A stretch of DNA of 64,000 nucleotides, taken from positions 102,911 through 166,910 of the forward strand of contig JXTB01000139.1 of the NCBI GenBank assembly GCA_002914805.1, read 5' to 3'. A program made the translations under genes and the position numbers. Every line of letters begins with the position of its first letter. Positions within the stretch are counted from its first letter, which is position 1. This DNA is from Parasponia andersonii (lineage: Eukaryota; Streptophyta; Magnoliopsida; Rosales; Cannabaceae). Below the pieces are notes generated by a model. The model was not told where the DNA came from. It was given only the letters and a program-made list of their open reading frames with translations, and did no database searches. Shown here one piece after another: positions 9,600 to 22,838 of the stretch.

Positions 9600-11160
9600 T
9601 TGATCCTTTGTAGTGTCGATCGATTAGAGGAAACGTTCAAAGAGTAGATTTTTGAACTTATAGAAGAAGCTCGATTCCTTGGAACCAGGTCAATAACTCC
9701 CGATCTTGTTTGACAAGTCCAAAGCTATATGGAGAGCTATTAAAAAGAAGCATAAGTATTTTTCCCGTCTTATTAGACTGCTCATTAGGAAGAATACAGA
9801 ACCTTTTCATAAGAGTTAGGCAAAAGTTCCTATTGAACAGAAGACGAAAATAGAGCCTGGTGTCAAGGTCAGAATTTTTTTGTATTATTATGTTCTTATA
9901 TTTTATTGAAATTATTTTTGCCAAATACTTTATTTTTTGGTTGCAGAAGTATTTCCAATATAAAGATGTAAGCAATGACAAGCTGCCTTAGGTATTCCAA
10001 GACATTAACCGCACCACTCAAGATATCTATAAGAACTAGAAGAATGAGCTCAATGAACACTTCAAGCTTAATGGAGGGGATGTAAACAATCTTGACCTTT
10101 CTCTGCTCATCGTTCTGTTCCTTCTAGTATGACTCAGGAGGTTTGGAACAAGTACGTGGATTATTTCAGCTCTGAGGAGTTTAGAGTTAGTATTTCATTT
10201 AATTTGTCTTTTATTACATTAATTTTATAACTATTACATTATTAACTAATGATTTTAAAATGATAGGCTATGTCTAGGAGGAATGCTAGTAATAGAGGAC
10301 AGATAAAATATGTTAGTAGGTAGGGGCCTAAGTCCATTATCGCTAGTATATATGATATCGTAATCTTCGTACAACTTATTTCTTACTTTTATATTTTTTT
10401 ATTGTTTTTGTTTATGTACTTATCAAATTCAATGCTCAAAGGAATCCTAAGACCGATACAATCGATCATAGAGAAGTACCGACAAAGGTATATGGATCTT
10501 ATGACTAGCATGAAGCCTTTTGATGAAGTTGAGAAGAATTATGTGAGTAACTTATAAATTATTTGTATTCATTAAATGTCTACTAATTTTATTTTTTTAC
10601 TAACTTTTTTCAACTATTTTTAGTATAAGATGGTTGAAATTCTCACGACTCAGTTGCAGTCTCAGGCATCTTCATCTGCCTCTAGTTCTTCGACACAGTC
10701 TACACCACCTCATATTAATGAGACATTGATTGGTGATAAGGTGCTTGGTGTTAGGAGATGATATAGGAGAAGAGTTGGTCCGAAGCTCAAGGGAGCTGCT
10801 AGTACTTCTTCTATGGTAGTTTCTCTTTCACATGATCTTCTTGTGCCTGACTCTGAGTTGCGAAACTTTTTTAGCTAGACACAGAATTATTTGGCTACTG
10901 CCTACTAGTGTGAAGCGGTTCTCCTAGCACAGTGTGATGCAGAGAGGTAGTACTTCTGCGAACAACTATGTTACATGTCTATCGCATTGGCGAGATTGGT
11001 TTCAAGATTTTTCATATGTTCATTCAATCACCTACTGCTCTTGATATTCTTCCGATGCCTTCGCCACCTACATTGCCTCCGAGATTCTGATTTGAACCTC
11101 TTTCTCCAACTTCCGACACACAAGACAACACAGATCAGGATGACATTGACTTGGATAGCT
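9600..11160 (+). pseudogene. TNPA-like second protein of CACTA element 1 (Transposase_24 type), broken
   Basis: Several exon-like blocks separated by AT-rich introns. A block at about 9945-10130 reads KYFQYKDVSNDKLP and the following helix-like stretch. Another at 10130-10190 carries WNKYVDYFSSEEFR, and 10261-10320 has a MSRRNASNRGQ-like segment resembling the SKKNKENR element of Transposase_24 proteins. A Ser/Thr-rich segment lies at 10660-10740. The tail, about 11010-11160, is rich in Pro, Asp and Gln. These proteins bind the subterminal repeats. Stop codons occur in most blocks. Exon limits are approximate because introns cannot be modelled reliably by eye. Confidence 0.6.
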
Positions 11161-11364
11161 AGCTAGCTAGCTACATAGTTCATTTTTTTTCTTGTTAACT
11201 ACTTTTATTAAATTTTTATTTTATGTGTATTTTTGTCATAGAATTATTTTTAATTTTATTTTAATTTAAAATTTTAAGTTATATTTTATGTTTCAAATAT
11301 TTTCTATTTTTATTTTTTATAAATTTATTTCTAATTTTAAAATTTTAATTACATAAAAAAATTG

Positions 11365-11786
11365 TAATATCTATAGCGATGACAATGTTGGTCGTTGCTA
11401 TAAGTTTTTTAAGTTATCTATAGTGACGACATTGTCGTCGCTATAACTATATTTAAATATACATTTTTTAAAAATATACCTATAGTGAGGATATCTTTCG
11501 TTGCTATAACTACATTATATATATTTTATTAAAAATATACCTATAATGACGACAAATGTCGTCGCTATAGTGTAACGACGGTCATTATCGTCGTTTTTTA
11601 GTTGCCATCCGACGACATTTTAGCAACGATAATTATCATCGCTATAGTTAATTATTTAGATGATATTTTTTTGTCGTCGCTATCAATAGTTATACGAACG
11701 GATCTATACTAACGATGCATTAACTATGACTTATTGCCCTATAACGAAGACAATTTTCGCCGCAATGAAGCATTTTTCCTTTAGTG
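11365..11786. repeat. Right subterminal repeat array and terminus of CACTA element 1
   Basis: Repeated CTATAGTGACGACATTGTCGTCGCTATA-type motifs (short copies at about 11375, 11415-11445, 11485-11510, 11540-11575, 11610-11680), finishing with TTTTTCCTTTAGTG at the element end. It mirrors the left array. Confidence 0.8.
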
Positions 11787-14700
11787 TTTACTATGTGGTA
11801 CATATATAAATTCTAATGAGGTTGCACGTGGACTGCAGGAAGAGATGAAATATTTGAAATGAGATGATAAAAAAGTGGGGTTTAGGGTTTTGGCATGTTT
11901 AGGAGTGGAGGAGACAAGGAACCGGCAAAGGAGGGAGGTTATAAGCTTCTGGTGGGGGCACACAAAATGCATAGAATAGCGTACCCACACACATAAAACT
12001 TTTCTTTCCTTTCTCTCGTTCGCGTTGTATACCTGATCATATATCTCTCATCTCTTTCTCTTTCTCTTTTTGATTTCTCCTCCTGCCCTCATTTACTACC
12101 GATTCCTGTTTCTCTCTTTTCCACTCTCTCTATCTCTCTCAGTCCAAAAGTAATTAATAATCTCGATAGTGATAGATATATATATATATCTATATATGCA
12201 CAAAAATGAAAACACACAGTACATAGACATGGAGAACTGTAGATACTGAAAGGCGTGAAATATTCATAATCTCTCTGTGTCTCTTACCACCTAGCTACTT
12301 TTGTTATCAAAGGATGAGATAGTACTGATAGTGATAGTAATGGTGCCAAAATTATGTCACTAGAAAGAGACATTTCCATGCCAAATCCAACAACAACAAT
12401 AAAATATTATAAGATGTGGGACATGTATCTGATCAATGCTTTTGTTAAATTCAGTTAATTTCTTTATAAATTTGACACTTTTATGGTACAGTTTTTTAAT
12501 TAATCTGCTGCGTGGAATAAACATTTTATGTCCATCACGAGCGCATACTATTGTGATACAATCAAACAAACGAAGTATGTGCATCAGTTCGTTTGTGCAT
12601 CACGAGCACTCACTATTTTGATAGTACTAAATGGTGTTACAAACAAATACACATCAAATTTACACTTTTAACCAATTTTAATCTTTTATTGCGGTAATAG
12701 TTATGTGAGTCTCGTTATGAGATTACTCCAAAAAAGAATTATGATGCATTAATGTCACGCATCTCGCGTTAGTGTATTACTAACCTAACTAGATCATATC
12801 ACTTTGAACATTTATGAATCTCTCAATCACCAACTGATCATCAAAAATCGTACAGCACCAGGTAAAAAAATGTCTCGTATTATATCAAATGTCCCAATTA
12901 CAGAGATCGATTGTTGGGAAACGTCCTTTAATAATCTGATCGGAAGTACATATCTCAAAGTTTCAATTAATTAACAAAAATTGGACCGTTAAATATTCCA
13001 GCCATCCCATCAAATAATTGAGACCCTGAAAAGAAAATAAACTTATGTACTAGAAGAAAAATAAAAAAAACAAGACAAAACAAATGATCACATCAACGTG
13101 CGTCTTCCCAAAGCCTTAACTCAGAAAATCACGAACCAAAAGAACTGGCAAAAGAGTACTAGGTATTATCCTTATAGTTCCCCCCTGCTGCCTAGCTAGC
13201 TATATATTAGTAGTAATTATTTGCCTCCCTATTATAATATATAAGGCTTGATTATAAGACTTATAAGTAAATAAACAGGCCTCACATTCAAGAAAAAAAA
13301 AAAAAAAAAAAAGATAGCAGGAATCATGCATGCATATCTAACCGACAGGAGTTGCTTTGGCGCAACCACTAACATATAGGATTTGATGTGCATTGAACTG
13401 TAGACCTTTTGTTTTTTTTTTCACGTATTGATGTGTAGATCGATCAAATATTGATGGATGGCTAATGAAGTTCTAGGTGAAAAGAGGTCAAGTATGGGGA
13501 CTGACGAAGCACGGAAATTCCCAGTGTATAGCAGCTTTAACTCGGCCCTTTTCGCTTTTACTTGACAAAAATCTTGAACTAAATATATATGAAGGTTATA
13601 GTTCTTTCCCCATTACTTTATTATCAAATTATCTCTCTAACGTTTTGTCCTAGCTTGCTACCATACATATATGTATATAATGATTGTGGAACATGAAAGT
13701 GTCTTTTTTTAAGGCGGAAAAAAAAACAATTGTAATGAAATTTTGGCCAAAAAAAAGTAAAAAATTTGCAACAATAATAATTTGAGCTAATTTTTTTTTT
13801 TATCTTTTTTCTTTTTCTGGTCAATCCTATATAACTAGCGGTGCAGATCTTTTAAGAATTCCAAGTAATTTTACTACCTTAATTTGAGATGTATATGACC
13901 ATATATGTGTATAACTATAGGGTAATTTAGTTAAAATCTCGCTAATGAACATGGTTTGTATACTTACTTTTGGCCTATCCATAATGAAAAATGGTAGCTA
14001 GAGTTTGCATAGTATATTAATTAGTCAGTGCTTTGGGGCAACTATTTAAGGTTCTGGCAGGACAAACATGGTCTTAAAGGGGCTTGTTTCAGGCCTATCC
14101 GAAAGTGGAAACAAAATTTTCCGAGACATAGCACATGCAGTACACGCTATTAAGTTTTCTGAAAAGCAAGTGATGACTGAACAACTTTATCAGATATATA
14201 AATAACCGAAGTTCATAGTAATCAAATGCCTATTAATCTTTCAAAAACAACTTATATATAATAAGGAAATCTATATATTTATTCCTTTTAAATTTTCAAT
14301 ATAACAGTAGAATGCGACGTCTCATTTTGTGCAGTGCTTTTGACGCTCATTTCTTCTTCTCTCTCTCTCTTTCTCTTTTTATTTCCTCAATTATGGATTT
14401 CCTTTTCTATAAGGAAAAAAAATAGCACTAAAGGAATATGGCGAGGAGTAACACATTTATAAACGCTACATAGAGTATCCTACCTAATACATTAGCGAAT
14501 ACAGGTAGTACTAAAGGATTTTGATCAAGAATCGATCTTTCATATATAAAAAACTATAATTTCGCATATATGTTGTCACAACTTTTTTTGTGAGTCGTGA
14601 CTAAGAGTCTTGTTTCTAGTAGTGCCAACATGTTATGTTTCAGGCATATATATAACTAAGCCAAAGGAAGAAAAGAAAACAATGTTAAAGTTTACAAGCT

Positions 14701-15979
14701 TCGGAGGGCTCAAAATTTAAGGCTCCAATTTATAATAATATTTAAGAATGTTGTATACACGGACAAATTGAAAGAATTATTCTCAGATTGAAAAAGAAAA
14801 AAAACAAACAAAACCTATTATTTTAATTGATTAATATTGATACTACACTAACTCACATACTCACATCTTTAAACCTTTCCTTTTTCTGCTAAGAATTTCG
14901 TCCCCAGTAACTACTCTACTCGATCACCATATATCTAGTTGGACAGTAGCGATCATGCATATGAATCATTTTACCTTTACTGTAATAAAGAGTATTTCTC
15001 ACTGTCATGTGCCCATCCAAGCTACTAATTTATCTCTTCTACGTGAAAAGTTAAAGTTAAATTACTTTTCTTTTCATTTTGGTCTCTTTTACCATAAAAG
15101 CTTAATTTGGTTACAAAAGATTAGACCCTTTTACCCTAAGTTAGAAGAATTTTCCGGTGGTAGCTCTAGCTTTTAGCCTTCCCCACTGGCAGTGATCCAG
15201 TTAAAGAGTGTCTTTTCCTATCATATATACCGAACCAATTGAACGAATCTTAGTTCAGAGGGATACTGAGAATCACTGAAGATCATCTATACACTCCCGA
15301 ATTTATAACTCAGTCCTGAGATTTTGAAGAATCCAAGAAGAAAATCACATATATGCGGTGATAAGCCAATGAATATTTTATTAGTACAATTAATTTATGA
15401 AAACTGTAGCTATAAATTTGTACGTACGCATGGGATCTTTGCCTTGTTATTTAGGTATATGTGATGACTTTGAATGTGAGAAAGGCAAAGTAAATGTGTG
15501 AAACAAACGGGTAATGTCTTCTCACTTGATATATTCATATATGTATTTTGTTTGGTTCATGAGAAAGGGAAACTTAGAAAACGCCGCCCTACTTGTGATT
15601 TTTCACATGTACTAGTAGCTGTGTATATAACTGAGCTAATTAATTACGTACTGCCAGTGCCACTGCCCATGGTACTTCCATTTTTTTTTTGGTTAAAACA
15701 TGGTGCTTCCAATTTTTTTTACTTATATATGATGGCTAATTTTGCTTTTTGTTGGAACTTTTTTTAATCAACTCATGGTCACTCGTGGTTATACAACACT
15801 TATTAATTGTTCAAATTAATGTAGCAATTGATTTTCAATTATTAGATAGAATATTAAAAACTTATCAAATTAAAAATAAATAAATATTACAAACAACAAA
15901 AGGAAAAGGGAGAAAAATAAAAGGTACGGGAAAGTTATGTGATAATAATTATAAGCCATTCATATCTAGATATAGGTCT
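11787..15979. other. Gene-poor intergenic DNA, former distal upstream region of the WIP gene
   Basis: No coding region is supported. Before the CACTA insertion this DNA would have continued the upstream region of the WIP gene. Visible items: CT-rich stretches at about 12000-12145, a TA palindrome near 12175-12200, a 20-base A run at 13293-13312, A/T homopolymers around 13705-13815, and a CT run at 14355-14375. Short frames such as that at 14955-15176 have no family signature. Confidence 0.55.
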
Positions 15980-17243
15980 CATAAAAACCTGGATTTTAAG
16001 CGTGTAAATTGGGAATTTTACTAATTTCTAGATTAAATAATAAAAGGATTTAATTGTAAAATTTTTTTGAAGATAAAGACTAAAATGTAATTTCATGAGA
16101 GACTACGTTACAAGGATTTCTAAAGTTGGGGACCAAAGTACAATTTTAGAAAATTGCATAGTGCCCATTATACGGGGTACATGTGGCCCATTCTTCTTCT
16201 TCTTTTTCCATCTCTCTCTTCCTCCCTCAGATCTCTTTCTCTATCTCGTCCTTCGACCGAATCAGCCTTCAGCTACAGCTTCCCCCCTACGTGCAACTTA
16301 AGCCATCGTCCGACCAGCCAAACTATCGATGGAGCTTCATCATAGCTCCACAATGCCAGCACTGTCGTCTCCGAGGTTGCCAGAGCTCCACAGTGCCATC
16401 AGAGATGCCAAAAGTACTGCAGATATTTTTGATCACCGGCGAGTATTCTGGCTGCTAAAACTGGATTCGTTAGATTCGTCTTATCGCAAGGATCATCAAG
16501 ATATGTGTTTCACAATCTCATTTTGCCCAATTTAAAAGTTGATATTTTTAGTTAGTTTTAGATTGGGTTTGACTTTTTGATCGGACTGTTCGAATGTGTT
16601 TTTTATTTCATTTTTGGAATGTACTTGAGAAATAAAGAAGATTGATATATATACATATATATATAGGCTATGTTTGCTAATTGATACAAAAAAATAAATC
16701 GGACAGCTAAGATTTATCTCATTTTGCGTGCTACTGATCCGATTTCGGCTCAAACCTGAATTGGACAAATTATATATCTAAGCTAGTTATTTTGGATATT
16801 AAGAATTTAGTGAAATTGTTTGTAGATTTGAAGCTCCGTTGAGAGTATAGCTTTTCACAAGAGACTGATTGAGGGCTTGGAAGCGGTTCCCTTCGAATGA
16901 TCGTCCAACGATATCTTGAAATTCCAATAGTATGGTATCACTATTCTTGTGAGGTAAAAATTCAGTTACCTTCGTTTCATATCATTTTTGAATAAAGCTT
17001 ATTTTATTTAACATATGATAACAAACATAATTTTAGAATTATTTTGGATATTTGTGATGAAATTGGATTGTATGATATATATTGTATTACTCTGAGACTT
17101 TTCTAAGTGTAGGTTATTTTGGGTATATAAAAATAAGGTCGATATGCCACCCATTTTTTTATAAAACTTAATATGCCTATTTTATTGGAAAACCAGAGTA
17201 CGACTATTTTCATACTTCAATTCTATATTATATATGTTATAGG
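15980..17243 (+). repeat. 5' LTR of the gypsy element, first part
   Basis: Matches the first half of 20667-21890 by shared words: the GGATTTTAAG start, CAATTTTAGAAAATTGCATAGTGCCC, a TTCTTCTTCTTC run, and GAGGGCTTGGAA. The last five bases ATAGG (17239-17243) are repeated at 18816-18820, after the nested insert. Confidence 0.8.
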
Positions 17244-18815
17244 TATTGGAATAATATCCTATCAAGCAGTTTATTATTTAGACATTGCAAACAATATTTA
17301 TTAGATTATTTAGTATCTATTTGTTATTAATAAATTCCATGTTATGAATTTCTATTTTATTTATGTCCTATTGATATACATGTGATGTGTATATTTATCT
17401 TATACAAACATCTAAAAGATTTCAAGACATAAAATGGGTAATAAAGAATTATTCGTATGATGAGTTCATATGTAGGAGACATTATATTCTTTATTTTATT
17501 ATGCCTAAATTAAATTATTCGCATTCTGTATATTGAAGATGGAATACTTTAGTATGCCATAGAATATAGTGTTGTCTATTTAATTAATGAAGTCTCTAAT
17601 TATCGAAGTGAGTCTTCGGGTAGAAACACTAGTATATTATAAGAAAGTTATAGCAGCATTGAATAGGACCTAGTGAATTAGAATTTGAGATTAAGTGCCG
17701 TAACTCAAATTTCTAATTTTACTAATCTAGCACTACTGTAGAAAACCTTAATCCTAGTGATTAACGAACTTACTTTCATTTGTTTTGTCTTTTTGAGTTA
17801 CTAAAGGACTAGTTCTGATTTATAATTCGAACTCCGGTATCTTAGAAGATAAGGTATATGAAATGTGTAGAATGTTTTTCATGGTGGACACCATGCATAT
17901 GATATCACTTTGAGTTTTTTCAAGTACTTGGATAATATAAACTAGTGTCCCGGTATTAACTATGTGAATTTGACTGTGTTGGTATAAGCAGGTACAAACA
18001 CCATAGTCAACTATTATCCATTAGATGAAAAATGGCAACTCAAAGGTAAATATATACTAGAGGGATAATACAGTAATTTCACCCTATAGGTATAGTATAT
18101 GCTAAATGGATCAAACTAATTAATTGTTAACAATTTTCATAGAAAATAAATGACATTTAGTCCAAGAGTTCAATATTGGGCCTATAGTGGTGTGCCCCAA
18201 TATTAATGGACAAGACCCAATCATAATTAAGAGTTAATTATGATAGTGAGTATATGGTCTATTAGAGCTTGGGCTTTATGGATCCATCTGGTCCCCTGTC
18301 TAGCTCAAATTAAAGCCCAATAGTCATTTGATGATCAATTGATCCCAACAAGCCCAATAAACACATTAGGGTTTACTAATCCTTCTATAGTTAAGAAAAA
18401 AGTTCTCTAGCAACAAGACACAAATATTACACGTGAAACACCCCATTGAGAAGAGAGTGTCACACGAAAAACAGAAAGAGAGAGAATAGAGAAAATTGTC
18501 CACCACTAGGGATTCACTGTCCTTGGTGTTTCGGCCATCTCGGAGAAAACGGTTCGAGGAGATTGTCTTCTTGTTCATCTGCGAATCTTTTTGTTGGGAA
18601 TCAAGAAGACGAGAAGGTTGTGGAGCGAATCTGGGTATTGTTCTCGTCTAGATCAAGAGTTAATTCATGTTAGATCATGATCCGAAATGTTTTGTAAATA
18701 GAAAAATTGTAAACGATCAATTCTACTGCGTTTCTTGATTTTACAAAACTATGGTATTCTTGAAAATGATTTTATGAAAATATTTTCCAGAAATTTATTC
18801 CAATAAACACCAGCA
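17244..18815. mobile_element. Putative solo LTR nested in the gypsy 5' LTR
   Basis: A 1,572-bp noncoding insert bracketed by the 5-bp direct repeat ATAGG (17239-17243 and 18816-18820). It starts TATTGGAATAATATCC, close to the TGTTGGAAT start common in copia LTRs, and ends in CACCAGCA. TTGGAATAA near the start has its complement TTATTCCAA near the end. No gag or pol is present, so recombination between the two LTRs of a former element is the simplest origin. Assignment to copia is inference. Reading frames within it are not convincing. Confidence 0.7.
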
Positions 18816-19170
18816 ATAGGATCATACATGAGTATTATATTAGCATCATGCATTTACGATGCAATGTTGTGTGCCCCACTATCGATGTAGAGTCCGTAAA
18901 CCTGCGCAGGGCTTGATTTCTTTGATTACTTCCCCATTGGCAAGCAAATGTAATACGATTGCCCCTCCAAGTTCTGTAAGTGACATATAAGTGTCCCCTC
19001 TGGGTGTAGGTTTAGATATCAGACAGGTTGTTTGGTACACTTAGTGTCCTCATCTTGAGTTTCCATTGATAAGAGAAAGTGAGTTCATGGGTATGGGTTC
19101 ATTTGTATCACGTGCTTAGGAATTGAATAGTTTTGACTATGTTGATTTATATACATATATATATATATAT
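18816..19170 (+). repeat. 5' LTR of the gypsy element, second part, truncated
   Basis: Resumes the LTR exactly where it broke off: GATCATACATGAG matches GATCAGACATGAG in the 3' LTR near 21915. It continues to a TATATATA run at about 19150-19170, after which the sequence becomes pol. The corresponding 3' LTR continues for roughly 570 bp more, so the 3' end of this LTR was deleted, probably at the TA run. Confidence 0.75.
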
Positions 19171-19359
19171 TGTTGAGATTTCGCCATCATTTCTCGAGAC
19201 TATCCAATAGAGTCAGTGGCAAGATCGAGAATTAAGGAAAATTTGGAACCAACTTTAGAATGGTGAACAGTTAAATGTTTGGAGCACTAATATAGAAGAA
19301 TTCTTGCTATTTAATAAGAAATTAATCATGGTCAATGAACCTAACCTTTGAAAAACTAT

Positions 19360-20600
19360 TCTAACTAAGGCTCACAAATCAAGGTTCACAGTATATCCTG
19401 GTAGTAATAAGATATACCAAGACTCAAAAAGACAGTATTGGTGGAAAGGTATGAAGAAGGATGTGGCTATCTTTGTAGCCAAGTGTTTGACTTGTCAACA
19501 AGTCAAGGCTGAGCACTAGAGGCCAACTGAGTTACTCCAACCGTTACCTATTTCAAAGTAGAAATGGGATAAGATTACGATGGTCTTTATGACTAGTTTG
19601 CCTAAGACTTTGAAAAAGAATGACACAATTTAGGTCATAGTCGATCAGTTGACGAAGAGTATTCACTTTATACCAATTGACTACTCACTTATTAAGCTCA
19701 CTAAACTATATGTGGAGAATATCATACATTTGCATGGTATGTCTTCAAGTATAGTTTCTGATAGAGATTCAAAGTTTACTTCTAAGTTTTGGAAAGCCTT
19801 GCAGAAGATGTTTGGTATGCAGTTGGATATTAGTACAGCTCACCATCCTGAGATAAATGGCCATTCTGAAAGGACTATTCAGATTCTTGAGGACATACTA
19901 TATTATTGTATACTGGATTTTGATAGAAACTGGGATAACCATCTTCTTTTAGTGGAATTTACTTACAATAAGAATTACCAAACTAGTGTGAGAGTGGCTT
20001 CACATGAAGTGCTATATAGGAGGCTGTATAAATCGTCATTATGTTAGGTAAGACCTGAAAAGCATATTACTCTTAGACTTGAATTGACTGAGGAGACTAT
20101 TAAAAAGATTGAGGACATCCAAGGGAGACTCAAGGAGATTCAGAGTCTCTAGAAGAGTTATGCAGACCCTAAGAGGTGTGAGGTAGAGTTTGATACTTGT
20201 TATTTCGTAATCTTGAAAGTAACTCCAAGGCGTGGTATTACAAGATTTGGAGTTAAAGATAAGCTTACTCCAAGATATATTGGTTCGTTTGAAATCATTG
20301 AGAAAATTGGACCAGTGGCGTATCGCTTGAATCTACCTACACAGTTAGGTCATATGCATAATATGTTCCATGTATCAATGTTGAAGAAGTTCGCATGTGT
20401 ATGTACCAATCCAAGAAGATGTGTCCTATGAAGAGCAGCTTGTCCACTTGTTGGCAAGAGAGTTGAAAATGCTTCGCAACATGGAGATTCCACTTGTCAA
20501 GGTATTTTAGGAACACCACAAGGAAGACGAGACTCCTTAGAAACTCAAGACGGAGATATATGAGAAGTACCCTCATTTATTTAACTTTCAGTTAGAAGTT
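19360..20600 (+). pseudogene. Integrase and chromodomain of the gypsy element, broken
   Basis: This protein inserted the element into chromosomes. A zinc-binding region at about 19440-19520 reads YWWKGMKKDVAIFVAKCLTC. The catalytic core follows with VIVDQLTKSIHF, then SDRDSKFTSKFW, then the GHSERTIQ glutamate (19640-19880). The C-terminal GPY-like region is at 20213-20395 ([38 protein letters not shown]). A chromodomain at about 20440-20590 retains RNMEIPLVKV and EIYEKYPHLF. Stops occur after KAEH, in the ISK*KWD region, near FD...LC (20045) and inside the chromodomain. The order integrase then chromodomain marks a chromovirus. Confidence 0.85.
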
Positions 20601-20666
20601 GTATTATGATGTAAACCTTGATACGTAATTGAATTTCGGGATGAAATTCCTATAAGGAGAGGAGAA

Positions 20667-22838
20667 TATAAAAACTAAAATTTTAAGAGAGTAAATTAGG
20701 AATTTCACTAATTTTTAGATTAAATAATTTGGGGATTAAATTGCAAAATTTCTTTGGAAATAGGGACTAAAATATAATTTTTTGAGGGACTAGATTGCAA
20801 AGATTTTGAAAGTTGGGAGTCAAAGTATAATTTTAGAAAATTACATAGTGCCCATTATAAGGGGCACACGTGGCCCATTCTTCTTCTTCTTCTTCTTCTT
20901 TCTCTCTCTTCCTCCCTTAGCTCTCTCTCCTCCTTTAATCGAAGCAGCTGCCAGTTACAGCTCCCCTCCATGCGCGCCTCCGGCTGTTGTCTAGCCAACC
21001 AAACTACTGGCGGAGCTTCACTATAGCTCTATGACACCAATACGACCAACCCAGAGATCGCCAAAAACACCAAAAGCATCGCAGACATTTTTTATCACCG
21101 GCAAGTATTCCAACTGCCATTTGACCTTAAATTGGGCTCACTAAATTCATCTTTGCAAGGATTATCAAAGCATATGTTTCATGATCTCATTTTGCTTGGT
21201 TTGAAAGTTGACTTTTTTGGTTAGTTTAAGCTCAGCTTTGACTTTTTGATTCGACTGTTAGATTGTATTTTTTTTTTATCATTTTTGGAATATACTCGAG
21301 AAATAGAGAAGATTGATATATATATAGGCTATTTTTAGTGACTGACACAAAAAACAAAATCAAACGGCTAAGATTTGCATCATTTTACGTGTCACTAGTC
21401 CTTAGTTTTAGTCCGGACCCAAATTGAACGAATTGTACGTCTAACTTAGCTATTTTGGATACTAGAAATTTATTAAAGAAGTCTATTTATGGATTTAAAG
21501 CTCTATTGAGAAGTTGGTTTTTCACAAGAAAGTGATCGAGGGCTTGGAATCAGTTTTCAACCCTTTGAATAATCGTTCAACGACACCTTGAGGTGTCAAT
21601 AGCGTGATATTACTATTCTAGTAGCTAAGGATTCGATTACCTCTGTTTTATATCATTTTTGAATAAAACTTACTTTATGCAACATATGATGACAAATATA
21701 ATTTCAGAATTCTTTTAGATATCTGTGATAGAATTGGATTGTATAATATATTATATTACTTTGGGACTTTTCTGAGTACAAATTATTTTTGGATATATCA
21801 AAAATAGGGTCGTTATACTATCTATTTTTCTGTAAAACTTAATATGCTTATTTTATTGAAAATCAAAGCACAACTATTTTAACACTTTAGTTTCATATTG
21901 CACGTATCATAAGATCAGACATGAGTACCATGTTAGCATCGTGAATTTATAATATGATACTACATATCCCATCATCAATGTAGAGTCCGTAAATCTTCTC
22001 GGGATTTGATTTCTCTAATTACCTCCCCATTGGTAGGCATAGGTAATATAGTTTCCTTCCAAGTTTGGAAGGCCACACATAGGTGTCGCATGTTGGTATG
22101 GGCTTAGGTGTCAGGCAGGTTGGTCGGTACACTTAGTGCCATCATCCTAAGTTTCCATTGATGAGAGAATATAAGCTTATGGATATAGGTTGATTTGTGT
22201 CATGTGCTTATGAATTGAATAGTTTTAACTATATTGTTTTATATACATATATATATATATATATATATAGATTTCTGAGTTTGGACTATTATATATATGT
22301 TTTGGATTAAACTGACAATACAGGTACTTTCTATCACTAAAATATTTTCAAACGAGATAATTACTTTCCTGTTGGGAATTTTATACTTATCCCTTACCTT
22401 CCTTCCTTGTGTGATGTTCAGTGCGACCTTGGTGACTAAAAAGATTAAGAGGCTCTCTTTGATTGCAGTTCGTTATCTGAGTAATGCTAGAAGCTTGGTA
22501 TTATTGTAGTATTTGGATTATTTAGATTTTGATTTAGTATTGAACCAAGATTAGTACTTTCTATTAAGTCTGTGAACTTCTATATGCTATTTTGATATTT
22601 GATATTTGTTGTGGATGATAATGATACTCAAACTTAAATTTGATTAATGTTTTTCGATCATTATTCGATCTATGTTTAATAGTGTATACGAACTGTGAAA
22701 GAGATTCACAGGATGAAATTCTAAATATTTTATTTAAATAGATACTTTATAAAATTGAAAATTTTAAAATGATTCAAAGAATTTTCTATGTTAGTAAAAT
22801 TTCTCTTCTACCGTTGGCTCGGATTTTAGGTCATGACC
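20667..22838 (+). repeat. 3' LTR of the gypsy element
   Basis: About 2.17 kb, directly after a polypurine tract. It begins TATAAAAACTAAAATTTTAAG and ends near GGCTCGGATTTTAGGTCATGAC, which parallels the GGTTTTGGGTTGTGA end of the reverse solo LTR at 42638. It contains a TTC microsatellite (about 20878-20902) and a TA microsatellite (about 22244-22269). Confidence 0.75.

Larger units (their letters stand above)
2555..11786 (+). mobile_element. CACTA (En/Spm-type) DNA transposon, decayed, with a nested LTR insert
   Basis: A 9,232-bp element. The right end, read in reverse, is CACTAAAGGAAAAATG. The left end is the mutated version CGTTACAAGAAAAAATG. Both are flanked by the 3-bp direct repeat TTT (2552-2554 and 11787-11789), the target-site size expected of CACTA elements. 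Subterminal arrays of a GTCGTCGCTATAG-like motif occur at both ends. On the plus strand inside are remains of a TNP2-type transposase (6110-8355) and a TNPA-like second gene (about 9600-11160). It also contains a CT-rich leader, a long AT-rich minisatellite and an ATTCA-flanked LTR composite (8549-9482). Stops, frameshifts and the mutated left end imply that it is no longer autonomous. Confidence 0.88.
15980..22838 (+). mobile_element. Ty3-gypsy chromovirus (Tekay/Del-like), large internal deletion
   Basis: Two related LTRs of about 2.1 kb bracket a shortened interior. The 5' LTR (15980-19170) is split by a 1,572-bp insert and has lost its 3' end. Integrase and chromodomain remains (19360-20600) follow directly, so the primer site, gag, protease, reverse transcriptase and RNase H are missing. 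A purine tract AAGGAGAGGAGAA (20654-20666) precedes the 3' LTR (20667-22838). Degraded TATAAAAAC/ATAAAAACC starts correspond to the TGTAAAACC start seen in the minus-strand copy. I could not see a matching target duplication at the outer ends, so these limits are good only to a few bases. Confidence 0.8.
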
